Shown piece after piece: positions 1 to 9,949 of a DNA stretch of 64,000 nucleotides. Under the pieces are notes generated by a model, which was not told the origin of the DNA, did no database searches, and saw only the letters and a program-made list of their open reading frames with translations. Location of the stretch: NCBI GenBank assembly GCA_964034945.1, contig OZ035960.1:46231002-46295001 (forward strand), written 5' to 3'. Positions within the stretch are counted from its first letter, which is position 1, and every line of letters starts with the position of its first letter. This stretch comes from Chrysopilus asiliformis. Its lineage: Eukaryota; Arthropoda; Insecta; Diptera; Rhagionidae. A program made the position numbers and the translations under genes.

Positions 1-1692
1 GGAGTTCGGTTAGGCAGGCAAAAGAATATTCTTTTCCATTCTTTACCACTCGCGAATTTTTAATATTTTAAATAAATGGTTTTATTCTCTCAGGGAAAGA
101 ATGAAATCAAGTCTATGTCATGCAATTCATTCTTTCGCGAATGAATGAATTTTAAAATTCTTCCAAAGAATATTTGTTTGAGAATGAATAAATTTGGAGT
201 ATTCTCCGAACGTTGAAAGAAACATACAAACCAAAATTTCTGTTTTGATGATAATCATATGTTTTGATAAAACAAATAGATATAATGAGTTTTGCTTTTT
301 TTAAACTCATAAATTAGTAGTTAAATAGCATTTTCGAAAAAAAAGATAATTTTATTAAATTAAAACTTTCATCATTTTAAATCTGACTTCGGAAGAATAC
401 ATACCTAGTTTAAATGGCATTTTTACTGTCGTTTTCCATAAAATCTTTTTTGAATGTTCATTTCTGCAGTCAGTTTTTGGCAGTTAAAACTCAAAATACC
501 AGTTCGTAGTTCATATAAAAAACAAATAATAAAAGAAAAACAATTTTCCACTTTTATAAACCGCAGATTATAAAATTTAACATAATTTCTAGTCAAGGTT
601 TACAGATTACCAAATAGTCTATATGGCGCTATAAAAATTGTAGACAAAAAGAGGAGAAAAAAATGAATGCTTACAAATTGAATTTTATAACTCTTTTATG
701 AAACTTTTTCTAGCAAGATTCGCGGTTTTTTTTATTGTGTCGTCGGGAACTGACTCACCTGAAAATGGGCGCCGCATTGATTAACCTGAAGTTTGTGCTC
801 GTCTCGTATTGACAATTTAGACGTGATTCAAATGTTTGTCAATCAATATATTTCTTTTTATCAGAATCGATTAATTTATTTAAATTATAGGTGAGAGTGA
901 GGTTAATTCAGTTTTTCTAAAAATCCCTGAATGCAATTAAAGAGCTTAGTGCTATTGTTGTTTAAATTCATTTACATACGGTTTTTAATTATTAAATTCA
1001 TGTGATAAATTGTCGTACTAATAGTTGTTAATAAAGATTGAAAAGATAAATTGTTTACTCTCTAATGTTCGGTTGTCACGTTTTATTAGAATTGTAGTAA
1101 TTTACACTCATTTGTAACAATTAATTTGTATAATACAATTTCATTCAAGTTTTCTTTATTGAAATATGTTGGCCTCCAATAATAGTTGTGTACTGCTCTC
1201 AATTAGTTATGAACTATTGCTTCGAAAAAATAATTAAAGGGAAATTTTTCTAGCAATAGTAATAAATAAAATAATATTATTTTTTACATTCTGAGTTTTT
1301 AGTCCGGAAACGGTGACGTATTATGGTTATTTTAGTTCTTACCTAAACGAAAGTTCAAAATCTATATCTAGATTTTTCTGAATATAACCATCTATCGGGC
1401 CTATACACTTACAACTTTTTATCTCAAGAAATTTTTTATTCCATAAAAAAGACCGAGTTGGTGGCGAAAAAAAAATCCGGAGAGAAATTCCATGAAAGGT
1501 TTCAATGCTGAAATTCCATTGAATTTTTTTTCGTCGTGGGTTGTGGTGGGGTAGGGGGAGGGAGGAAACGTGATTCAATCTTTAGCTTTACTCTTTTTTT
1601 CTCCCTTGTTTTATAAAGTACAGAGTAGGTTAATGTAACTTTTTTTCGATTGACTAACTAGTCGGAGAAAATATCGATAGGCCAAATATATA
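1..1692. other. Non-coding stretch, no recognised gene
   Basis: AT-rich sequence with many short stops in all frames. I see no convincing coding region. Around 767-800, read on the minus strand, a CAG followed by GTGAGT makes a good splice donor preceded by an ATG six codons upstream, but nothing else supports an exon. Confidence 0.5.
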
Positions 1693-1694
1693 TA

Positions 1695-2217
1695 AGGACA
1701 TAACAATTTTGTATTTTAATAAAAACGCACCCTCAAACTTTTTTTATGATCTGGCAATGCTAAAACGGCAGTCAAGGTTTACATTTTTTATTTTTAAGGT
1801 TTTTTTTCTAGGTTTACATGCCACACAGCTGGTCAAACAATTGATCTATTGAAGGAGAAGTTCGGTATTCGTGTAATCTCGGTCAATGGTCCGGTCGAAT
1901 GGCCACCTCGCTCATGCGATTTAACGCCGTTGGATTTCTTTTTATGGGGTTATGTTAAGTCGTTGGTTTATGCTAACAAGCCAACAACGTTAGAGGAGCT
2001 CGAACGCGAAATTGCCAATGTTCCGGCCGATATGTGTGGAAGAGTGGTGAAAAATTGGCTGCAAAGAATCATCAGTAAACGTGCTCGCGGTGGCCATATG
2101 AACGACATCGAATTTCATACTTAAATGTAACATGTCCACTACACCTGGAATAAATTTCAGCCCGATATCTCAATTATTCTGTGTTTTATTTAAATACAAA
2201 ATTGTTACCTATGTCCT
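1695..2217 (+). mobile_element. Short Tc1/mariner-type element (internally deleted)
   Basis: Both ends carry an inverted repeat: AGGACATA then ACAATTTTGTATTT on the left (1695-1718) and its complement on the right (about 2191-2217, with three extra bases). Each end is flanked by TA (1693-1694 and 2218-2219), the target duplication of the Tc1/mariner superfamily. At 523 bp the element is far shorter than a full copy. It keeps only the C-terminal part of a transposase, so it is a non-autonomous deletion derivative. Confidence 0.8.
1816..2124 (+). pseudogene. Transposase C-terminal fragment, IS630-Tc1-mariner
   Basis: The open frame from 1816 to the stop at 2122-2124 encodes about 102 residues. 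It starts TCHTAGQT, which normally follows the second catalytic aspartate, and contains WPPRSCDLTPLDFFLWGYVK, the block around the third catalytic residue (the D of PLDFF). The part carrying the first two catalytic aspartates is missing: upstream is T-rich non-coding sequence. Counting back from the third D to the expected place of the second gives a spacing of about 41, like DD41D mariners, but that second D is not in the DNA, so the subfamily is inference. It cannot encode an active enzyme; related full-length copies elsewhere could still move it, because both ends are intact. Confidence 0.85.
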
Positions 2218-2617
2218 TATTGAAAGACCCGATATTTTCCATTTCGATACCCATCCCTAGGAAAAAACTAAAAATTACTATAAAATGAAAACTGGTGGAC
2301 CGATTTGCTTCAAAGCTTTCATTTTCCTAAAAATTGTTAAATGAAAACAAAAAAATTAGAAAATTGTTTCAAAAAGGCTTTGAAAAGTATTAAATAGTAC
2401 TTCTTTCATACTTTAGCCATTCATATCGTACTAATTTTAAATCTCTGGCATCCAGATCTACATGTGAACGTGACGGAGAGTTTAGTCTGCAAGTCCCTTC
2501 GCCTACGAATTTCAAAGTCAAATAGGGAACTTTGATATCGCAGATAACAGGTGTTAGGACTTCAATACCAGTACGACATGAATTGGCTTCAAAGCGCTTT
2601 TGAAATCCTTTTGTTAA

Positions 2618-2833
2618 CATTTGTGACATCGTGTACCACTGGTGGTACATGTACAGTTTTTTAAAACCGCGCGAGTAAATAGTGCGGTAGTTTTTTTGTG
2701 GAAGTAATATAAAAACACGCACCGTGTACCACCGATGGCGCACAACCGCCAGAAAACAAATCGCTAGTGTACCACCCGTGGTACACGATGTCCAAATGTA
2801 AAAAAAGTTGAAAAAGCAAATGTCACGAACGTG
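2618..2833. mobile_element. piggyBac-like MITE
   Basis: A 216-bp segment sits between two TTAA tetranucleotides (2614-2617 and 2834-2837). The left end reads CATTTGTGACATCG; the right end, complemented, reads CACGTTCGTGACATTTG, so the GTGACAT core is shared. Inside, the motif GTGTACCAC...GTGGTACA occurs near each end as an inverted repeat (about 2625-2650 and 2768-2792), with a further GTGTACCACC copy near 2725. TTAA flanks are the piggyBac signature. No coding content. Confidence 0.6.
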
Positions 2834-2837
2834 TTAA

Positions 2838-4394
2838 ATGAAAAAAAAACATTTTTTTTCAATACAATTTTCTTAGAAAAAATTTGTCAAAATTTGTCAA
2901 AAAGGTCATTCGAATACGCCATAAGTCTTATGATTTAGAAATTTCGTGACTTTAGCAACCAAAATTAAACTTAGCTAGTTACCAACGAGTTAAACGAAAT
3001 CCTTATCATGATTGGATGTTGCCACCTCTTGTGGATTTAAAGAGAGACGAAACTTGAATGGAGATCTGTGACAACAACGAAAATTTTGATCACATTTGAT
3101 TTAAAAAAAAAAACAAAGGTAATCGTTTGTAGTGCCATTATAGAAACTCCGAAATAATCTAGCTGAACCCAAACGGTTTCTAAATCTAATTTAACTGCGA
3201 TGGCATTAACGCCCGTAGATACTAATATCTTAATTGACTTTAATAATAGCTATTATCACTGTAATTACAAGAGTGTTATGTTGTTTTGACAAGTTTTTTT
3301 TGCTCAAACTTCAAAATCCGCTGACAAAATATTTTTGACATTTTTAACCTAATCGATCATTAGGTTGACGGCGGCTGATAAAAATGGCGTGGCATGTCGA
3401 TACCCCCCACTGGGAGAATTCATAGCATTGGAATCTTATCATTGCAAAAAAAAAATCCAGCAAAAAAAATGTTATTTTCCAAAATTCACTTTAAAAGTGA
3501 AATTTGTTTGTATGCTGTTCCTAAGATAATTCGTAAATCTTATATGTCGCATGACTTTAGAGCCACTTGCAACACAAAGCATATTTCAAAGATCTCATAC
3601 GAGTAAGCACTTGAAATAAGTCGATTGCATGTGAAAAACGTGTTATCATAATTAAGTGACCCCCAATTGGTGAACTGTTGCTACACTGCTGGCTTCTGTT
3701 GACTGAATTTGATAAGACCAATGGACTCCGATAATATAATTATAAATTATGATTGTTTGAGTCGAGCCCCCCAACAAACTAAACCGCAAGTTCAACGTTA
3801 AAGGCGATATCAGAAAATAATTTAAAGTCAATTTATTGTAATTTTATGTCTATATATGCTTACATTACGAAGTGGAAAATTTTTGATTTTGTCAGATTCT
3901 TTTTTTTATTTTAATATATTCACAATAATGATATCATTTGATCTGTTTCCTTGAATAAAAATATTATAATCACTTGTTGTGATAAAAGGTTCGAACATCT
4001 TTATATTTGGATGTTTTTAACAAATAGCCATCAGTAATAAAGAAACTTTTAGTATTTTTTTAGCTTCATTAAAACTGCGACTTTTGACTTTTCACCTCAT
4101 TTAATCTCTAAGAAATTTTAATGTCGCAATTTAAACAGAGAAACAAATTTCTAGAATAAAAAAAAACGAAACAATTTTCAAGTGACACTTTGTAGACGAC
4201 TGAAACAGGAAATTTTTATGATTTGTAATTGTACACATTTTATACTATTTTGCAAAACAAATTGATTATTTTGTAAATAAAATTGGACTGTTTACAAATC
4301 AAATTCATCTGAAAAACTTTTTAGCAATTTTTCATATGTAAGAATATTTAGATAATCTCTTAAATCAATACAATAATATTTTTATTCATTTTCA
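2838..4394. other. Non-coding stretch, nothing recognised
   Basis: AT-rich sequence. A 70-codon open frame at 3394-3606 has no recognisable similarity and no splice context. No repeat family identified. Confidence 0.4.
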
Positions 4395-4629
4395 ATTAAA
4401 ATCCAATTTTTTTAAATCAAAAATCATAAAAGAAAACTACTAAAATATTTTCTAGACGAATTTGATCTGTAAACAGTTGAATTTGATCTGTAAACAATTG
4501 AATTTGATCTGTAAAAAGTTGAATTTGATCTGTAAACAGTTGAATTTGATCTGTAAACAGTTGAAATTGATCTATAAACAGTTTGATCTGCGAAAAGCTC
4601 TGCATTTGATTTTATAATTGGATTTTAAT
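4395..4629. repeat. Segment bounded by a 13-bp inverted repeat
   Basis: ATTAAAATCCAAT at 4395-4407 is the exact complement of ATTGGATTTTAAT at 4617-4629. The segment between contains the 21-bp minisatellite. It could be a small MITE, but no target-site duplication is clear. Confidence 0.4.
4458..4583. repeat. 21-bp minisatellite, six units
   Basis: Six head-to-tail copies of a 21-bp unit beginning GAATTTGATCTGTAAACAG, with one to three substitutions in the second, third and sixth copies, followed by a partial unit. Because 21 is a multiple of three, the minus strand reads as a repeated heptapeptide (LFTDQIQ), which is a by-product of the repeat, not evidence of a gene. Confidence 0.9.
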
Positions 4630-4764
4630 GTATGTAAAGCTTGTTACAAAGCGAAAGGAATCACATGAGACCATTTTCAATGCTTTCGACTGCGGCGCAT
4701 TTTTTCTTCCTAAAAAATTTCACTTGCGGTACTTTTTTGTGACATTTTATGATTTTATTTTCAA

Positions 4765-7684
4765 CTAGCTTGCATACCCGTCGTTGCCGGGTTAAGTTTT
4801 TCCATTTTTTTTATGGTCTATGTTGGAGCTAAACTCCAGGCCAATGGGCTCGGTAGTTTCCCCGCGAAAGGGTAACATAGAGGAAGAGCTAAGTTTCGAG
4901 ATCACTTTACCCCCTCCCCTTACTCTCCCACCTCTCGGGCTACTTTTTAATGGGTCTATGTTGGGACTGGACCCCCGACGAACATCAATGCCAAATTTCA
5001 GGCCAATCGGTTCAGTAGTTTCCCCGCGAAATAGTAACATATCGCAAAAACTAAGTTTCGAGATGACTTTACCCCCTCCCCTGACTCCCCCACCCCTCGC
5101 GCTACTTTCCCGTATGCCTATGTTGGAACCAGAACTACCACAGACACTCATGCTAAAGGCCATAGAGGGATAAGGGAACAAAAAGTGCCCCCAGAGATAG
5201 GAGCTTGAAATTTTTTTCGTAAGTTGCCACCATTACAACAAATATTTTCCCAAAATTTCAGTCCAAAAAAACGAGTAGTTTTGGAGAAAAAAAATAAAAC
5301 ATGATTTTTTTGAAAAAATTCTAGCTCCGTAACGGGTTAACCGATTTTGATGAAACTTGTCGCAATTTTTTCGTTGAAAGTCATAGTTTTCAAAAAAAAT
5401 TATGGCAAAAAAATTAGGTGTGAGGAACCGTTAGGAAAAAATATTTTTTGTTTTTAAAAAATTATAACGGTAACTTAACGGTTTTGCACCACTTTTATTT
5501 TTTTCTCAAAAACTCCTTGATCCCTTATCTACAAAACAAAAAAAATTACAGGGCAATCGGAGAGGTACTTCATATTCAAAAAAAATAAAATGTGAAGGTA
5601 GTCACATTATCATATGTGAAAGATGAATCAATTTGTGAACTAAATAATCCAGGAAAATTAGGATTTAACCTCTTAAAAAATCCTAGTTAACTGGATTTTT
5701 GCACAGACCTTTATTTTGACATAACAAACAACGTCTCCAAAGCCCATTCCAAAATTGCGCCGGCGTCGTGCGTTATTCAAGGTCAAAGGTCCCGAAAATC
5801 AGTTTTTTACGTTTATCTCACTTTGTACGGGTTATACGTGTTTTTGAGGTTCAGATGAATTAATCACAATAAAATTCTCTACAAAAAAGGTTAAATACAA
5901 TTTTCTTGTAGGACAAACAGTTTTCGAGATACAAGTTGTCAAACTATGCTTCGCACAGAGAAATTGCTATTATTCAAGGTCAAAAGTCAAAAAAATCGTA
6001 AATATCTCGCTTTGTGTAGCCTGTCCGCATTTTTTGTATTCAGATGAATTGCTTCACCGAAAATTCTCTACAAAAAAGGTTAAATAAAGTTTTTTTGTAG
6101 GGCCAATAGTTTTCGAGATAGAAGTCGAGACACTGTGAACTGTACATTCGTTTCGACCCCACCATTGAGGTAGAATACAAGGCGCGTTTTTTTAGATGAT
6201 TTTCCCATTAGGCCTAATCCATATTTTTCCACCTTCATTCATTTATTCTCTTTCTGCTTTTTCTTTTTCTTGTATAGGTATCATTTTCACTTACATTTAA
6301 TGTTAAGGCACCAATAAGATCGAGTTAATCATCGACATCGTTTAAATTCAGTGATATCACAAGAAGCAGAATTTAAACATGATTGACCCCGACAAAAGCT
6401 ACAAACAATGGAGCACGGTAATCCAATTTTTCTGCATCCACAATTGGAACCACAACCTTTTGTGCAGTGGCAAAAAACGGAATTCAGGAGTTCTTTCGGT
6501 GCTGGTGGAAGTAATGTTCCAAGACATTGTTGTTAAATGGGATGGACATTTTTGAGAATAAATGAATGAAGGTGGAAAAATATGGATTAGGCCTAATGAG
6601 GAAGTCATGTAAAAAAACGCGCCTTGCATTCTACCTTAATGGCGGTGGGGAAACGAATATACAGTTCACAGTTTCTCAACTTCTATCTCGAAAACTATTC
6701 GCCCTACAAAAAAAAATTTTTTGACCTTTTTTGTAGAGAATTTTCGGAGGAGTAATTCATCTGAACACAAAAAATGCGTACAGGCTACACAAAGCGAGAT
6801 ATTTACGATTTTTTTGACTTTTGACCTTGAATAATAGCAATTTCTCTTTGCGAAGCATAGTTTGACGACTTGTATCTCGAAAACTGTTTGTCCTACAAGA
6901 AAATTGTATTTAACCTTTTTTGTAGAGAATTTTATTGTGATTAATTCATCTGAACCTCAAAAACACGTATAACCCGTACAAAGTGAGATAAACGTAAAAA
7001 ACTGATTTTCGGGACCTTTGACCTTGAATAACGCACGACGCCGGCGCAATTTTGGAATGGGCTTTGGAGACGTTGTTTGTTATGTCAAAATAAAGGTCTG
7101 TGCAAAAATCCAGTTAACTAGGATTTTTTAAGAGGTTAAATCCTAATTTTCCTGGATTATTTAGTTCACAAATTGATTCATCTTTCACATATGATAATGT
7201 GACTACCTTCACATTTTATTTTTTTTGAATATGAAGTACCTCTCCGATTGCCCTGTAATTTTTTTTGTTTTGTAGGTAAGGGATCAAGGAGTTTTTGAGA
7301 AAAAAATAAAAGTGGTGCAAAACCGTTAAGTTACCGTTATAATTTTTTAAAAACAAAAAATATTTTTTCCTAACGGTTCCTCACACTTAATTTTTTTGCT
7401 ATAATTTTTTTTGAAAACTATGACTTTCAACGAAAAAATTGCGACAAGTTTCATCAAAATCGGTTAACCCGTTACGGAGCTAGAATTTTTTCAAAAAAAA
7501 CATATTTTATTTTTTTTCTCCAAAACTACTCGTTTTTTTGGACTGAAATTTTGGGAAATTATTTGTTGTAATGGTGGCAACTTACGAAAAAAATTTCAAG
7601 CTTCTATCTCTGGGGGCACTTTTTGTTCCCTTATCCCTCTATGGCCTTTAAGTCAATCGGTTCAGCCGTTTTTGCGTGAAAGAG

Positions 7685-7724
<40 letters not shown>

Positions 7725-7757
7725 CCAACTCATTTTTATATATTAGTATGAGTATGA
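4765..7757 (-). mobile_element. Helitron H1 (non-autonomous, 3.0 kb)
   Basis: Read on the minus strand the element starts TCATACTCATACTAATATAT at 7757 and ends in CTAG at 4765, with the 3' hairpin arms CCCGGCAACGACGGG just before. It is flanked by A (5') and T (3'), as expected for Helitron insertion between A and T. The 5' part carries a (CTGT)n microsatellite (about 7685-7726). The body has three diverged tandem modules of roughly 150-200 bp, each with an ACCGATTG...GAAATTT block and a G-rich GGTGGGGGAGT block. The first module is interrupted by the long palindrome at 5154-7650. No RepHel helicase gene is present. Confidence 0.8.
5154..7650. repeat. 2.5-kb palindrome (foldback element) inside Helitron H1
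   Basis: Two arms of about 1.1 kb (5154-6250 and 6554-7650) are inverted copies. The outer ends read TAAAGGCCATAGAGGGATAA, and the inner ends meet at GAGAATAAATGAATG. Base differences are few, so the arms are young or are being homogenised. The spacer (6251-6553, about 300 bp) differs from the arms and holds no recognisable gene. Relative to other Helitron copies, roughly nine bases of the host module (around GAAATTTGG) are missing at the junction and there is no clean target duplication, so the mode of insertion is unclear. Confidence 0.85.
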
Positions 7758-9177
7758 TTTGTGCTATATTTATTCTTGGTAATTGACTCCCCCACAAATA
7801 AAAACCTTGGAGGCGCCACCGGTATCATCACACCGTTAGGTGTATAAAGAAATTATAATTCTTAACCCATTGCACATTTAATGGTAAAAACAATTAAATC
7901 ACATTTATGTGTTGGATAGGAAACCGGAAAAAGGTGTTTTCAAACAAACCTGTATATTAAATATTTGTTAAGAGTTACCTAATGAAGTTTTTTTTTGTTC
8001 ATTTGGCGACGTATTTAACTAAAACCTACTGCGCAGAACTTGCGTGAGACCGAATGTTAAATAATTTGCATATAAGATTAAAAATTAGCATAATGTGGGC
8101 ATCAATCACCTGCAGTTTTACAGGAAGGATCGGAATAATAAGTCGATGCTAATTTATACAAGTGTTGTTCAATAATTTATGGCTTCAAAAATTCTAGATC
8201 GGAACTTCACATGGTTTAACACTACAATTATAAACGCAATAACCTCAAAACAAGTCAATTCGTAAAAGTTGTGTGGAAATTCTTTTAGTATGAGTATAAT
8301 TTCAATAAATGCCGCTGTAAATTGCGGGTGTGTGTTGACGTCATTAAACTTCAAAGTTGTATCAACAGAAATCGAAATTCTCGAAATAATTCTGTAGAAC
8401 TCGAAAGATGTCCATCGTATTTATTTTTCCTACACTTTTTCTCTTTTTTTTAAAAAACATGCTTGAATTTTTTTTGGGGGAGTGCCATATTTATTGACAC
8501 TGACTCTTAGGTTATTTTGACATTGAATGTTATTTATTCACGTATTGTTTCTTTTTATTATAGCATAAATTAAGGAAATAATTGTAAAAAAATTAGTACC
8601 AAAGACTGCGCCATTTAATTTGTGTTTATTTTAATTGAAACGTGGTCCCTAACAATTAATTCATTAATGAAACATGACAAAACAGAATTAATTTTAATTA
8701 AAATTACTAAGAATTCATTTGCTAAATTGAACAATGGCCTAAATGGACGTAAACTCCCATATATCGACAAGATCATCTTGAAGATTTTATTAATGGAAAT
8801 CCACCGTAAAGTTTTTTTTTCTCTGAATACAAATTCAAATATAAATAAAATTGGTATAAGTGCATCAAATGTAGCTTTGTTTTAATTTATATACGTCAAA
8901 GATTTAATTTAGTATTCGTATTTTGTATCACATGTTTTTCAAAAGTCTTATGCGCATTCTTCTTGCAATGACTTCGAAATGATCGTAAAAATTCTTCAAA
9001 GAAACTTCGCATTTTTAGCAAAACACTGGCTTGCTAAATTTTTAGGGTTCTTGCAAAAATAAACCGTATGTAATGAATAAAAAATTGAAAAGTTCATCTA
9101 ATCGAAAAACTAATCAAAAGGTTCGTGAGTTGCTGGGGTTTAATTTTGGAAAAAACCATTTGATTTCAATATATGTA
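7758..9177. other. Non-coding stretch, probably upstream intron of the transporter
   Basis: AT-rich with no recognised gene. An 87-codon frame at 8622-8885 is low-complexity and shows no known domain. If the transporter starts further upstream, this lies in its first intron. Confidence 0.4.
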
Positions 9178-9449
9178 CACTCAGAAAAATGTCCAGGTCA
9201 ACTTTTTGTCAGGTTAACTCTGACCTTACAGAGGTTTCTTTAAACCAGCTAGCGGTCAGAGTTAACCTATCTACGGTCAACTCGTGCAGCTCCCAATGCC
9301 CTACTTCACCTGCTGGTGGCCTAATTTCAGAATTTCTCCGACCACAGGTCAACTCAGTCTTACTTGCCCACATGCAGGCGAACGCGCGCCTGCCCGAGGC
9401 CAATTACGCCATATGTAGGTCGTCGAGTTAGCCTCCATTTTTCTGAGTA
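9178..9449 (+). mobile_element. MITE family M, copy M1
   Basis: 272-bp element with terminal inverted repeats CACTCAGAAAAATG (left) and its complement (right, last base mutated), flanked by TA at 9176-9177 and 9450-9451. This is Tc1/mariner-style. It is GC-richer than its surroundings. GGTTAACTCTGACC at 9212-9225 recurs as an exact inverted copy at 9254-9267. An 80-codon open frame (9189-9431) spans most of it. It ends 89 bp before the splice acceptor of the first visible transporter exon. Confidence 0.85.
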
Positions 9450-9538
9450 TACAGTTTCTTAATTTAGTCAAAATTTTTAGAAATAAACTAAAGTTCTTCT
9501 TAGCTGTTTCTAACGGAAAAAAATATTTTTATTTTCAG

Positions 9539-9949
9539 GTCATATATCATGTCGGCAAGTGTTGAACTTTATGGTAATTCTGGGCTTCATGCTCAATTAT
9601 GCTCTAAGACTGAATTTAACAATAGCTATAGTGTCGATGGTACGCAATACAACTGGTGTGGTGGCGACAAATGCTACCGAATTATTGGATGGAAATGATG
9701 ATACTGAAATTGATGATGGAAAATTCGATTGGGATGCGTATAAACAAAATTTAATACACGGCAGTTTCTATTGGGGTTACATACTGACGGAATTACCTGG
9801 TGGTCGTCTAGCTGAATTAATTGGCGGACGCCGTGTATTCGGACATTCTATGCTTTGGGCAAGTGTTCTAACTGCGATCATTCCATTCGCAGCCCATGCA
9901 CATTTCATAGTATTGATTGTTGTACGCGTTTTGCTTGGTTTTATGTTAG
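9539..9949 (+). CDS. Transporter exon a (first visible)
   Basis: Acceptor TTTTCAG at 9532-9538, donor GTAAGT at 9950. Encodes residues 1-136 of the visible protein: helix 1 (LNFMVILGFMLNYALR), the glycosylated loop, the WGYILTELPGGRLAELIGGR segment and the following helices. The exon starts with two bases of a split codon, so an upstream coding exon ending in phase 1 must exist. Confidence 0.93.

Noticed and set aside
4417..4605. 62-codon frame with repeated LFTDQIQ
   Set aside because: Artefact of the 21-bp minisatellite, whose length is a multiple of three.
4792..5181. Overlapping 129- and 117-codon frames on opposite strands
   Set aside because: Fall in the tandem modules of Helitron H1; the same sequence recurs in other copies with frames broken.
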